64,000 bases of DNA from Ariolimax columbianus (GCA_036924085.1 JAVGWX010000004.1:83285941-83349940), one strand, 5' to 3'. Positions 45,532 through 58,169 are shown, counted from the first letter of the stretch. The notes: generated by a model from the letters alone, not told the origin. Numbers and translations are program-made.

Positions 45532-46708
45532 GTAAGTGTGCTGTTCTGTCTCTTTTTTGAGTTTAAGCTTTATTGTTCTTTATTAACACTGTTGTGCAGT
45601 TGTTACCTGCCATCTTTATCTTGACTAACTATTTAAATAAACAATTTTCAATTGAGTAGAAAGAGGCACGTATAAAGGTTTAATGTTAAGGAAATAACAA
45701 TTTGTTGGTATGTGATATGTAATGTTGAAGAAGTAAGATACTTTTTATTGTAAGAATTTGCCACCATTTGTCTGATTATAAGAGGGCATGACAAATCCCA
45801 GTCGCCGTAATTCAAGAAATGTAGCTGTGGCACCTAACATTTCAAGGCTAATATTGTATATACTCACACAATTTAACTTATCGTGCAAACACCACGCCCC
45901 TCTTCCCTGTTTTAAGGGACACCAAATATAATATTTAATATTTCCGACGTAATTCACTTTACTGCGTGAGGGCTCTTCATAATATGCCATTCCCCATAAC
46001 TTCAGTATCAGTTGTCGTGGAAGTTACTCGCACTGAGTTTAACTCGTGGCGTTTCTTTGGTGGCGGGCTGTGGTGGCTCTTCTTACATCCCGAGGCACAC
46101 TTGCTTAAGTGGGTTGGGATCGTACTGACTGTAGTGCATTACAAGACTCCTCAGTAAGCTCGCCACTATGGAAATTACAGTGTCGATCTACACTTCATTA
46201 GTCAGACTGCTGTGACACTTCCTGTTTGGAGGAGCACAAAGGCCGTGAGGTGGGGGACTTGGTCATTATGTTTCACCTTTCCCTGATGTTACTTCTTGCT
46301 CCACTAGGCCACCACTACAGTTGTCCTCCTTGCATGTATATGCTCACATAGTAGTGGTTTTTGGCGTACATTGTTTTACATGAGGTTGCTAGCTAGCTCC
46401 ATACACAGTCCTACTTCGTGACCTTTTAAGTGTTTAGTTGTGAGTATTACCCATGTTAAAAAGAATAGGACCACTGTAACCTTCCAAACATGTTGTGAAA
46501 CATGACTAAAGAAGGTTGTGCATGGAACTAGCGATGTCCATAAAACTATTGCTATTGAAATTGCAAATGCTCTAGTACAAGCTTCCTGTAAAGTGGGTAA
46601 TTGTAGTCTTATGCTTCACTTGTAGCTTACATACTTCCTTTTCCTGTCTGGCAACCTCACATCGTGTTTGCCCAAAATACCAGACACCGTCAAGTGCTCT
46701 TTTCATTT

Positions 46709-46966
46709 GCCACCATCAGGTCTTCCACTATGCATGATTCCTGTATCAAAGGACATATAATCAGGTGTTCCAGATCCTGGACGACCCCAAATTTGCCACC
46801 ATCAGGTCTTCCACTATGCATGATTCCTGTATCAAAGGACATATAATCAGGTGTTCCAGATCCTGGACGACCCCAAATTTGCCACCATCAGGTCATCCAC
46901 TGTACATGATTCCTGCATCAAAGGACATATAATCAGGTGTTCCGGGTGCTGGACGTCCCCACATTT
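46709..46966. repeat. 86-bp tandem repeat, 3 units, from a LINE tail
   Basis: Units start GCCACCATCAGGTCTTCCAC at 46709, 46795 and 46881. The third unit, on the intact side, continues into the LINE zinc-knuckle remnant (46970-47100). The first two are copies of its end. Confidence 0.88.
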
Positions 46967-47160
46967 CCAATATTCATCGTCTGCATTTCCCCACTTTTTC
47001 AGGTTAGACCCACATCTGGACATAGTTGTTTTTAACCTGTTCAAAGATCTCCACATAGTATATGGCAAATCATGTCCAGGTGCAATTTCTTCTTTAATCT
47101 TCACCCAACCTTCACTTTTATTTGGGCGACACTTCTCTGTGCAGTTTCTCTTGTGTTACT
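46709..47160 (-). mobile_element. LINE C-terminal zinc-knuckle remnant with 86-bp triplication
   Basis: The minus strand reads LNRLKTTMSRCGSNLKKWG, CGDVQHPEHLIICPLM, ESCTVDDLMVANLG. This is the C-terminal CxxxH-type tail of a LINE ORF2. The last part is repeated three times in direct 86-bp units (see separate repeat entry). Confidence 0.65.
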
Positions 47161-47324
47161 ATTTTGAAGGGCTGTACTGCCTGCAGAAAATTGTTCCTTA
47201 ATTTGAGTCGTATTCACATGTGTCCACACATGTAGCTGAAAGGGGACATAATTGTCAGTCTAATGTTAAAAAGGGTCCCACAGGAGATTTAACTGTTGAC
47301 CAGGAATGAAGTGTTAGAGGCGTC

Positions 47325-47515
47325 AGTATACTAAGCCACAGCTTGTGTGAGGTGGGCTAGCCAATTCCCTTTCTTATTGCCTTTCTTCCCCGGCTGTAGC
47401 CCAGATGGCCATTTACATCTGGGTTGGTTAGAGTGTACCTGCAGTGGGAATTAAACCCTCTACCTGCCGTGAAATGTGAGAGTGCTCTACCACTACACTA
47501 TTCAGATGCTCACTG
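47325..47515 (-). mobile_element. SINE-delta/gamma copy in intron 2
   Basis: Minus strand head GTAGTGGTAGAGCACTCTCA and B-box-like GGGTTTAATTCCC; body CCCAGATGTAAATGGCCATC. Related body at 3745-3885 and 20600-20690. Confidence 0.65.
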
Positions 47516-48379
47516 TGTAATGTTAAAGAAATATATTTTGTTTGAAATGAGAAATATATTTGTGTTAGTGCGTTATTTCAAAATTAAAGAATAAGAGATA
47601 TATTAAGGATATAATGCTGAAGATATAAGAAGTGTATTTTGTTAGTGTTGTTTGATGCTAAAGATATAAGAAATATATTTCTATATGTAATATTCTAATG
47701 CTAAAGATAAAATAAATGTATTTTTATGTGTTATTCTAATGCTGAAGATATAAGAAATATATTTTTTGTGTTAATAATATTAAAATACAAATTTAAAAAA
47801 AAGGAATGGAGATTCAAAGAATCATATGTCAGTAGGATATCAAGTCACTGGATGTGTCTGCCATCTAAGACCAGCGAAAAGCAGCTCTTGCTTTACAGAG
47901 ATTTGAAAAAAGCAGGACAGCAAAGAAAACGAGAATTAAAAACTCGGTGGAGAGTTACTGCTTCAATGGCATATCATCCTATGGTCAGCCATTACTGGAA
48001 AGGGTTACATCTATTAAAATAAATAACTATTTCCGTGTCTACTTATGTCATATTATAATAAATATTTGTTATTATTCAAATGTTAAAGAAAATTTATAGT
48101 GATAATTGCCAACAATTTTATGATCATAATAATCATCATGTATCCTTTTTCATTTATGGGCTCTTGTGGTGCTAGAGGGAAAGGTCAGGCTGTGCCAGAG
48201 CGGGTTAAATAAGACAACAACCTCCCGTATGAGGATGGAGGTGGTGATCTCAAGCTCTTGGATCTCTATCTAAGTCCTCTTTGTCAAATACTGTTATTGT
48301 GTCAAGGCTCCCAATGTAGAGAAGGACTGGCTAAGGCATAAGTTGATAGCAGCCGTAGAGGTCTCAATCTACCTTGCGC

Positions 48380-48620
48380 TGGTATAGACCTACAGCTCTG
48401 GTCATGTTGGGGTTCCAGGCAGCGAAAGAATTGACACCCTGACTCCGCAACCACCCATTAAGTGCGCATTGGATATGAACAAGGGTGGCATTTTTAATCC
48501 TGCTGGATGACGACACTGGGTGAATCACCAAAACACCAGACTACAAAACTTTTATATCAAAACTGCGTTGGTCGAAGTTATACACATGAGAGGATGGAGC
48601 AGGAGTGTGTACATCCAACC
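48380..48620 (+). mobile_element. LINE RNase H tail remnant
   Basis: One frame reads SSGHVGVPGSERIDTLTPQP, then PIKCALDMN, like the last RNase H motif (GHxGxxGNExAD) and following linker of LINE polyproteins. The terminal acidic motif is degenerate. Confidence 0.55.
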
Positions 48621-48985
48621 AACCAGCTACATGAAATATCAGTATCCACACCTGTTGTCATTTGCTGAGAAAGACTGAAGACTTATGGGTATGCCTGAAG
48701 TGCAGTAAAGTTGATTCTTAGGAACAGAACAATTGTGAATTATGATAATTTGTTTTAGAGGACAAGGTTGTCAGCCTCATTAACATGTCTTCTTAGTGAC
48801 CTTTCACTGTATAAAGTAAGTTACAGTGGTCCTTTTTGTTCCTCCCACTGTGGTAGACTACAGGGAAATATGATATTAATACAGTATTTGTGTTAATTTG
48901 AAAATATATACTATTACCTTTGTGCTGGACAGGTCAGGCAACGATTTTGAACTATTAATTATCCATGTTGTTTTCTTCATTCCAG

Positions 48986-49152
48986 TCATGGGCAGATATA
49001 TTTTTAGACGGGATTCACTCGGACGATCCTACTTCATCAGAGTCTGGGGGTGTCAACTCAGGGGCCTCTAATCTTGGAGCTATTCATGGGAACGCACATC
49101 AGATGCACCACCAGTCTCAGGCCGGCATGCTCGGAGGACAATTACAGATTCA
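48986..49152 (+). CDS. Coding exon 3, acidic and His/Gln-rich segment
   Basis: Phase-0 entry after TTCCAG and phase-2 exit at CA|GTAAGTAATG. The 55 complete codons begin SWADIFLDGIHSDD, continue with a Ser/Gly/Asn stretch, and end with a His/Met/Gln-rich part (HQMHHQSQ, GGQLQI). The acidic-hydrophobic start followed by polar low complexity fits a transactivation-type region, which is an inference. The exon is followed by the 7.2-kb intron 3 holding the 53-bp satellite. Confidence 0.75.
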
Positions 49153-51433
49153 GTAAGTAATGTCTTACAGCTGCTTATTTTAGCCTAGCCCTGCTACATT
49201 TTTCTTGGGGACAAGCAAGGAATGTTAATGGCTTCTCAGGTAGAGTTCTTGACATGGTCTTGCCACAGTTGCCTGACAGTCTGTGTTCAATAAAGCCCCA
49301 AGAATATGTTATTTGGAATCTTTGTATTCCAACAGACAAGTGTATGCCTACTGGCAGGCTATCCACAGTACGCTCTTTATTGCAATTTTTGCAACCTGCG
49401 GCTTACTAGACCTGTCAGACCTGTTGGGTACCAATTTCAGAATTTTTTTCTCGTAGCTGCTAACATCCCGCTCTTATTGATTTTTATCTGACAATGGTTC
49501 GTTTATTTGCCACGCATGTACACGGTCATCTCTTATAGGACTAGGCGCTGACCTCACCTCCGTTAAGACCATGGGACTCTTAATACATGTGGGATTTTTT
49601 TTTTAAAAACAACACAGTTTCACACGTTTGCTTTTTGAGAGTCTAGCGTCTTAACTATGGTGAATCTCCCTCCTTCCGTGTGTTAGATTGATGTCATTCC
49701 TCTTTCACATTGACTGCAAGCTGTTTGAGTTTGTGATATGACATGAAAATGCCTATGGACTAATGTAGAAGTCTGAGAGTTCTGGTTTGATTAGTTTGTG
49801 TGTTATTGACTATTAAGTTCACCAGTTCTTATGAGAAAAAATATAGCATGATCTTTCAGTTTGTTGTGTGTAAACTACCAAGCATATTCTTTATACTTTA
49901 TGTGCACAATTCTTCTACTACACACATATACATTGTAAACATAATTTAATAACTGTCCTTCATTCTAACACATGTAACAGACGTTTCTGTGTAGATAAGT
50001 AAGGAGTGTCTTGTTTTATAAATACCATGAGCTTGCAACATTTTATTTTGGAACACTTGCTATATTTGAATAATTTGTGCAGAATGTGTTATTACAAAAA
50101 AAAAGGGTTCTACAATGAAAATGAACATTAATTCAGATGTCAATTGTGAAACATTTAGCCACCTTTGTTGTGTTCAATGTCGCTAGTTAGGATTGGTAAT
50201 TTAAATAAAAGCCGAGAGTTGCAACTTCATTAGAAAATTATAGTTGCAGGCAGTGCATGTATCTGTTAATGATCATGATGACAATGTACATATCTTGAAA
50301 ACATCTACACCTTCAGGACTACCTTAGCTTTGGTGACACCCACACCTTTCAACACTACATTCTGACACATCCACACTTTCAAGACTATGCAATGTGAATG
50401 ACATTGCTTCATCTCCCATAAAAGTTCCAACAACTACTTCCACATTTTCACACTCCCAAAAATTCAAAGATACTACATCTCACATGATGAACTAATGCAT
50501 TTGTCAGCATTCACTAAATAAATCTATACTAACAAAAGATTAAGATGCATTATGCATACAGTTGGCTAGAAGAAAGTTATACACAAGCACTGATAACAAT
50601 AAAAACAAGATTTCATCCTTTGGGCATTTCAAAGGATAACTGTCACAGGAAAACAAAACATTTCAGATTAGAACTCCAAGAAAAATGTAACGAGCTAACC
50701 TACTTGACAGTTTACGTAAACATGTCACTGGTCATTCAGATAAATCTTTAGAGAAACAACGCATATCAGAACTTAAGAACATTCCTAAATGACTGAAATA
50801 TATGAAGGAATGAGCAGGACTGACATGGAGTCAGATAAGAATATAAAGGAAGTCCCCAAGGAGGCTGGTTTGCAGAACATGTGAAGGTTGAATATAAAGT
50901 ATTTAAAGCAAATGACAGCTATATTAATGTTCTGTCTCGTTAGCTAATATTAAGTAATATTTAGAACAATTTATTACAAACCTATACCTTGTTATACAAT
51001 AAGAAAAGAATTGCATTATTTTTCAAGAGTTAGGTTAGATAGAAATATGCTCAAAAACTGATCAAAGGACAAACTTGAGCAGCATTCTTTCTTTTTATTA
51101 TTGAACAAGTATGTGCAACAATAGGATTAGATTAAAGAGACTCAGTGATCAGGTAGTGTGTATAACCATCTAGCTACAAACACCATCCATGCATACCATT
51201 TGACATACGCTGAAAGGGATTAAACACCCGTGGATCTTCCTGAAATGCCGTGACATAGGTTTTGCATAATATAACACACCCACATTTCATTAACCCTTTA
51301 CACCATATGCCTCAAAACAGAAAATATATGTTTATTAGAGCAGGGAGAATTATCTTTCCCTCTTACACAAAAATCATTTTTTGTACAAAACACTTTATAT
51401 GTTATGCTTATATTTCTTTTTAAACTGGAAGAT
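49153..51433 (+). other. Intron 3, left part
   Basis: AT-rich, no coding motif. A 68-codon frame at 50545 is not supported by splice context. Confidence 0.5.
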
Positions 51434-54400
51434 TGTATAATCATCATAGTTTCTGAACCATATATTGAGGTTGTTAGTGTAATAAGTTAAGGATCGTCAC
51501 AGTTTCTGAACCATATATTGAGGTTGTTAGTGTAATAAGTTAAGGATCGTCACAGTTTCTGAACCATATATTGAGGTTGTTAGTGTAATAAGTTAAGGAT
51601 CGTCACAGTTTCTGAACCATATATTGAGGTTGTTAGTGTAATAAGTTAAGGATCGTCACAGTTTCTGAACCATATATTGAGGTTGTTAGTGTAATAAGTT
51701 AAGGATCGTCACAGTTTCTGAACGATATATTGAGGTTGTTAGTGTAATAAGTTAAGGATCGTCACAGTTTCTGAACCATATATTGAGGTTGTTAGTGTAA
51801 TAAGTTAAGGATCGTCACAGTTTCTGAACCATATATTGAGGTTGTTAGTGTAATAAGTTAAGGATCGTCACAGTTTCTGAACCATATATTGAGGTTGTTA
51901 GTGTAATAAGTTAAGGATCGTCACAGTTTCTGAACCATATATTGAGGTTGTTAGTGTAATAAGTTAAGGATCGTCACAGTTTCTGAACCATATATTGAGG
52001 TTGTTAGTGTAATAAGTTAAGGATCGTCACAGTTTCTGAACCATATATTGAGGTTGTTAGTGTAATAAGTTAAGGATCGTCACAGTTTCTGAACCATATA
52101 TTGAGGTTGTTAGTGTAATAAGTTAAGGATCGTCACAGTTTCTGAACCATATATTGAGGTTGTTAGTGTAATAAGTTAAGGATCGTCACAGTTTCTGAAC
52201 CATATATTGAGGTTGTTAGTGTAATAAGTTAAGGATCGTCACAGTTTCTGAACCATATATTGAGGTTGTTAGTGTAATAAGTTAAGGATCGTCACAGTTT
52301 CTGAACCATATATTGAGGTTGTTAGTGTAATAAGTTAAGGATCGTCACAGTTTCTGAACCATATATTGAGGTTGTTAGTGTAATAAGTTAAGGATCGTCA
52401 CAGTTTCTGAACCATATATTGAGGTTGTTAGTGTAATAAGTTAAGGATCGTCACAGTTTCTGAACCATATATTGAGGTTGTTAGTGTAATAAGTTAAGGA
52501 TCGTCACAGTTTCTGAACCATATATTGAGGTTGTTAGTGTAATAAGTTAAGGATCGTCACAGTTTCTGAACCATATATTGAGGTTGTTAGTGTAATAAGT
52601 TAAGGATCGTCACAGTTTCTGAACCATATATTGAGGTTGTTAGTGTAATAAGTTAAGGATCGTCACAGTTTCTGAACCATATATTGAGGTTGTTAGTGTA
52701 ATAAGTTAAGGATCGTCACAGTTTCTGAACCATATATTGAGGTTGTTAGTGTAATAAGTTAAGGATCGTCACAGTTTCTGAACCATATATTGAGGTTGTT
52801 AGTGTAATAAGTTAAGGATCGTCACAGTTTCTGAACCATATATTGAGGTTGTTAGTGTAATAAGTTAAGGATCGTCACAGTTTCTGAACCATATATTGAG
52901 GTTGTTAGTGTAATAAGTTAAGGATCGTCACAGTTTCTGAACCATATATTGAGGTTGTTAGTGTAATAAGTTAAGGATCGTCACAGTTTCTGAACCATAT
53001 ATTGAGGTTGTTAGTGTAATAAGTTAAGGATCGTCACAGTTTCTGAACCATATATTGAGGTTGTTAGTGTAATAAGTTAAGGATCGTCACAGTTTCTGAA
53101 CCATATATTGAGGTTGTTAGTGTAATAAGTTAAGGATCGTCACAGTTTCTGAACCATATATTGAGGTTGTTAGTGTAATAAGTTAAGGATCGTCACAGTT
53201 TCTGAACCATATATTGAGGTTGTTAGTGTAATAAGTTAAGGATCGTCACAGTTTCTGAACCATATATTGAGGTTGTTAGTGTAATAAGTTAAGGATCGTC
53301 ACAGTTTCTGAACCATATATTGAGGTTGTTAGTGTAATAAGTTAAGGATCGTCACAGTTTCTGAACCATATATTGAGGTTGTTAGTGTAATAAGTTAAGG
53401 ATCGTCACAGTTTCTGAACCATATATTGAGGTTGTTAGTGTAATAAGTTAAGGATCGTCACAGTTTCTGAACCATATATTGAGGTTGTTAGTGTAATAAG
53501 TTAAGGATCGTCACAGTTTCTGAACCATATATTGAGGTTGTTAGTGTAATAAGTTAAGGATCGTCACAGTTTCTGAACCATATATTGAGGTTGTTAGTGT
53601 AATAAGTTAAGGATCGTCACAGTTTCTGAACCATATATTGAGGTTGTTAGTGTAATAAGTTAAGGATCGTCACAGTTTCTGAACCATATATTGAGGTTGT
53701 TAGTGTAATAAGTTAAGGATCGTCACAGTTTCTGAACCATATATTGAGGTTGTTAGTGTAATAAGTTAAGGATCGTCACAGTTTCTGAACCATATATTGA
53801 GGTTGTTAGTGTAATAAGTTAAGGATCGTCACAGTTTCTGAACCATATATTGAGGTTGTTAGTGTAATAAGTTAAGGATCGTCACAGTTTCTGAACCATA
53901 TATTGAGGTTGTTAGTGTAATAAGTTAAGGATCGTCACAGTTTCTGAACCATATATTGAGGTTGTTAGTGTAATAAGTTAAGGATCGTCACAGTTTCTGA
54001 ACCATATATTGAGGTTGTTAGTGTAATAAGTTAAGGATCGTCACAGTTTCTGAACCATATATTGAGGTTGTTAGTGTAATAAGTTAAGGATCGTCACAGT
54101 TTCTGAACCATATATTGAGGTTGTTAGTGTAATAAGTTAAGGATCGTCACAGTTTCTGAACCATATATTGAGGTTGTTAGTGTAATAAGTTAAGGATCGT
54201 CACAGTTTCTGAACCATATATTGAGGTTGTTAGTGTAATAAGTTAAGGATCGTCACAGTTTCTGAACCATATATTGAGGTTGTTAGTGTAATAAGTTAAG
54301 GATCGTCACAGTTTCTGAACCATATATTGAGGTTGTTAGTGTAATAAGTTAAGGATCGTCACAGTTTCTGAACCATATATTGAGGTTGTTAGTGTAATAA

Positions 54401-54556
54401 GTTAAGGATCGTCACAGTTTCTGAACCATATATTGAGGTTGTTAGTGTAATAAGTTAAGGATCGTCACAGTTTCTGAACCATATATTGAGGTTGTTAGTG
54501 TAATAAGTTAAGGATCGTCACAGTTACTGAAAAATATATTGAGGTTGTAAGGATCA
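51434..54556. repeat. 3.1-kb satellite of about 59 nearly identical 53-bp units in intron 3
   Basis: TTAAGGATCG starts recur at exact 53-bp steps from 51487 to 54508 (57 steps). Apart from the edges, I saw only one substitution (AACGATAT for AACCATAT near 51723). A first unit lacking TTAAGG and a decayed last unit (GTTACTGAAAAATATATT) mark the borders. All units carry TCACAGTTTCTGAACC and ATATTGAGGTTGTTAGTG. Such homogeneity implies very recent amplification or strong conversion. No long open frame. Confidence 0.95.
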
Positions 54557-54839
54557 GTCATTATTCATTTCAAATAACTTATTCCGTTCGTAACCCATTG
54601 AGTCTTCTTGACTAGCTCTGTGTGGCCTTTTCCTTTGCAACTGTTCTTCAACAAGCATTCCTTAGCCTTTCAACTCTTCTGTTCTTCTGGAGGTTGCAAT
54701 CCTCCGCCTAATTATATTGTTTTGAGTACTATCCATTTGAACTTAAATCTCCAAGAGTGTTTGATGTTGTCTTGTTTTCCATCATAAGTCTGTTATTGCA
54801 TTGGGTCATCTAGTATAAAATATACATTGGAGACATCTG

Positions 54840-56310
54840 TTCGTGTATATCTGCAATCTGAGTGTGATCGTCTTTGTTAGATACCATTGTAAAGGTCTTC
54901 AGTCTGAATGTAATACTATTAGTTAGATACCACAGTTTTGTTTTGTTTTTGCATTTGCCTTATTTCTCAATCCCTCAAAGTGGTGTGCATTGCACTATGT
55001 TTTTATTTTGCGCCTATCAGCCCAGTGCATCTGACTTTGGCATACATTTTATGTAAGGGTCTGCTTCCACCTGCATTTTGTAAGGGTTTGCTTTCCCACG
55101 CCATCCCCAGATACCACAGTAATTGTCTGTAGTCATGATGTGGTGCTCTTAGTTGCATACTTGGAATACCTGGTATTCAGACATACAGAATATACGTGTT
55201 GCCAGGTAGTTGAAGGTTATCAGTATTTCATTCTTTATTTTTCAATGTTAACTTCCTGCGGCTTACTAGGTGTGGGAGTAGGTAGATTGCCAATTGGGTA
55301 GGGATTTTATTCCTTTTTATAATTTTTCTTAATCAACTTTTAACTGCCATGAGCTCTCTAACGTGTATACAGGATCACCAAGTTTTTCACCAATCTTCAA
55401 TATAAATATACACTAATCTCGCTTGCATTGAGAACATTGACGCTTGGAACCTGCAGGACTCGAAATCCCACCACTCTGTGCTTTCTTGAGAGGACTGCGT
55501 CTTGACCCATATTGTAAATAGAATTAAGTCAAATCAATCCATAGAGATTTGACAGTTGTTATTAAAGGATTCTATTATTTTCAACTGACTTATCATGCTA
55601 ATGTAGCATCTAGCATGAGGTGTAGAGGTCATCTTCTTATTTTCTTGTGGCTTATAGTTTATACAGTATGGCATTGCTAACCTTAGACCAAACCCTCATT
55701 AGTCGTCTTTTATTACATGACTGACAAGTTATAAAATTATTTTCTGCTCATGTTTCTGGCCCCGATAGCACACGGAAGTGCAAAATCATTTTAAAAAATA
55801 GAGTACGCTAATCTAAGAAACAACATATACAGTTTACATTTTCTTCATAGTCTCTTCTATGTAGGGTGTCTTCAGTATATATGAGGTCTGATAAAAACAG
55901 TAACTAGCCTTTTTTTTAAAGCAAACCTATAGCTGCCCTGGGGCGGGCTAGCATAACGCTGTACACACTGAATGTAATACCCATAGCTACATACCATGGT
56001 AGATGTCTGCAGTATGAACATGGTGATCCTAGTCACGTATCACAGTAAATGTCTACAGCAGTAGATCTCAAACTTTTCTATGCTTCCTTACACCTATTCA
56101 TCTTTGTTCAGAATATCATTCTCTCTCCTATTTCTCTCTAAATAACTAGAAACGTCACCACACTTTGATGAGTAGGCAAGGGCCCAACTAAAATATTCTG
56201 AGCAGGGAGAGAGAGAAAATTGCCACCTTGTTGAGAACCCCTGGTCAGCGGTCTGGATGTAGTACCCCTAGTTACACACCACAGCAAATGTCTGCACTTT
56301 GAATAGGATA
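54840..56310. repeat. Dispersed remnants of a 45-bp-type repeat in intron 3
   Basis: Variants of TAGTTACATACCACAGTAAA plus TGTCTGCAGTCTGAATGTA recur near 54865, 54915, 55110, 55980, 56035 and 56270, separated by a SINE and other sequence. It looks like an old minisatellite broken up by insertions. Confidence 0.55.
54937..55108 (-). mobile_element. SINE-beta copy with internal deletion, 12-bp TSD, intron 3
   Basis: Perfect TSDs AGATACCACAGT (54925-54936, 55109-55120). About 50 bp of the tRNA-like head, including the B box, is missing compared with 3483-3703, so it was either a deleted progenitor or lost it later. Tail TTTTG-type on the plus strand. Confidence 0.82.
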
Positions 56311-56373
56311 CAAACCATGTTTCATACACACAAAAAAAACCACCTCTGTGTTTATGTATTTTCATATTTACAG

Positions 56374-56617
56374 CATACCAGCTCAACTTCAAGGGTCGAT
56401 GAACAACAATGCAAGCCAGCAAGCTGGTACCAAACTATGCGGCACAGTTACATATCTGGCACCGTCCGCATCAACACACCAACATGTCAACACAGCTGGT
56501 GGAATTCACAGTATGATGACAGTAGCTGGCCACCATCAGGTGGCAGCATCAGTTGGTCAGCAGCAACAACACAACACCAAGCTGGTCCAGATAGCTCCCT
56601 CATACCCGGTGACGCCA
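56374..56617 (+). CDS. Coding exon 4, Gln/His/Ala-rich segment
   Basis: Acceptor ATTTACAG, phase 2 entry completing a His codon, then 81 codons ending VTP at CCA|GTAAGATTC. Visible features are SMNNNASQQAG, THQHVNTAGG, a QQQQ run and KLVQIAPSYP. Open throughout in the frame demanded by exon 3. No catalytic motif seen. A SINE insertion starts only 95 nt downstream of the donor, in intron 4. Confidence 0.75.
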
Positions 56618-56711
56618 GTAAGATTCTGTTTATTATGTTTCTTCTTGTCTTATTACTTCAAATCTCTTAATCGTTTATTCTCATATTATTTAATTTCTCT
56701 TAATCATCTGC

Positions 56712-56982
56712 GTGGATTCCGTGGTTAAGCCATAGGCCTCGAGATCGGGTGGTGTGGGTTCGACTCCGGACTCGGCCATCTTTTTCACAGGTGCTTGATG
56801 CAGAGTCTCTTGCATCTTGTAGTTGCCCCCTGGTCGTCTTGTCCTTGACTTGCCACTGGGGTTGCGCGGCTCGAGACGAGAGAGTGAGTATAAAAAGTAG
56901 CGCAGTTAATCCTTACTAAAAATAGCGCTGGCAAGATTAATTATGCCATCATCAGCTACGATGGATGGCGGCCTTTGCCTTG
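56712..56982 (+). mobile_element. tRNA-headed SINE (SINE-epsilon), 271 bp with 10-bp TSD, intron 4
   Basis: The head GATTCCGTGGTTAAGCCATA and B box GGGTTCGACTCCGG match Pol III promoter consensus closely. Perfect TSDs AATCATCTGC (56702-56711, 56983-56992). The body has GCTCGAGACGAGAGAGTGAG and ends near GATGGCGGCCTTTGCCTTG. Same sense as the host gene. Confidence 0.82.
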
Positions 56983-57002
56983 AATCATCTGCTCTCATAT
57001 TA

Positions 57003-57690
57003 TTTCTTCATTTCTCTTAACCATTACAAAACCACATACAAAATTGTACTCAGCTTTATCGAAGCCTGCATCATTTTGAGCACATCACGTTTTACTGTAG
57101 TTTACTTTGAGAACCTGTGACCTTTCTGTTTGTTGACCAATAAATATGATTTTGTTGTGTGTAGAAACTTAAATGAATAAAGAACTTGTTGGAGTTATTG
57201 TGTGTGTGTTAGTTTCTGAGATACAAGAAGATGAAAGTGAAAATGTATAAAATCAAAGCACAAACATTTAAAATCACCGATTAGGGAATATCGCTCCTCA
57301 ATAAATCCACGGAAATCACAACAAAGTATCGATGCTGTTCTTTTATCATATCAGCTGTTAGTTTACACCAAAAACGTATTGAATTTCATCTACATCAACA
57401 AGCTAAACATATCAACTTCACAAAGATCTTTTGCAACAACTTACCTTCACCTCAATAATGGGCTGGCCCCAATCTGCGTAAAAGAAGATAATAAAGCGGT
57501 TCAAATCCATTTGCAATATAACACAAACTACTTTGACCTGTTACAAACCAGTGTAGATGGATGTGACATATTCATCATAACAAACTATCAATTTTAAAGG
57601 TAGCCCGGCTTGGTCATCATGTGATTAAAACAGTGTATGATCAGCCATTGTACCACGTTTTTGTTTTGGTGACATCGGCTGGCAAACGAA
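57003..57690. repeat. Dispersed repeat, copy in intron 4
   Basis: Shares TTAGTTTCTGAGATACAAGA and AGATGAAAGTG, GAATAAAGAA-TTGTT, and CAATAATG segments in the same order with 61078-61660. No coding motif recognised; family unknown. Confidence 0.6.
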
Positions 57691-57828
57691 ATAAAAATTA
57701 TGTCTGATTTCACCACAATGGTTTGGTAAAGGTTAATCATCTCTTTTCATCTGATTACTTCATATCTTTTAATAATCTCTTTGCATCTTAACCATCTATT
57801 CTCATGTAATTGCTTCATATTTCTATAA

Positions 57829-58169
57829 GAGCGCATGAGCTGCAGTGGTCAGCGACTCATACCTGACTGCTAGCGTCAGGGTCAGCAAACCAAGCTGCCA
57901 AGACCCTTCTACACCTCCACATGGTGATCCTGGATAACAGGCTGCAGCAGGGCAGACTGGCTAAGGAGAAGGGATCGAAGAGGGAATGCTAACCCAGTAC
58001 TAAAAAAATGCTTGCTGAAGTCGGATGTGTTGCACCGAAAAGTGCAAATATTGCAGTCAAGCTGTAAACTACGGCACAACGCATTCCATTCTCTGGACTA
58101 CATTCTGCTACTTAAGCCCTTTCAGTGTTTGGTAGTGGGAGATTGAGAATGAACGAAGCCAAGCCACAC
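57829..58169 (+). mobile_element. SINE-alpha copy in intron 4 with 13-bp TSD
   Basis: The TSDs are CATATTTCTATAA (57816-57828) and CATATCTCTATAA (58170-58182), one mismatch. It lacks about 16 bp at the head side, showing that truncation occurs at that end and that the AACGAAGCCAAGCC end is the 3' end. It lies 66 bp upstream of exon 5. Confidence 0.85.

Larger units (their letters stand above)
45532..48985 (+). other. Intron 2 of the nuclear-regulator gene, with repeat and LINE remnants
   Basis: The intron contains a diverged repeat-D-like segment near 46010-46320, a LINE C-terminal remnant with an 86-bp triplication (46709-47160, minus), a tRNA-SINE relative (47325-47515), and a LINE RNase H tail remnant (48380-48620, plus). 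The stretch 47520-47790 is AT-rich with short 'ctaaagatataagaaatatattt' like imperfect repetition. An 80-codon basic open frame around 47780-48022 is unassigned and probably not a gene. Confidence 0.5.

Noticed and set aside
47726..48022. 98-codon basic frame as a gene
   Set aside because: AT-rich start region, no homologous motif recognised, lies in intron 2 between LINE remnants.
51434..54556. CRISPR-like array
   Set aside because: Units are contiguous 53-bp tandem copies with no variable spacers, and the context is a eukaryotic intron.
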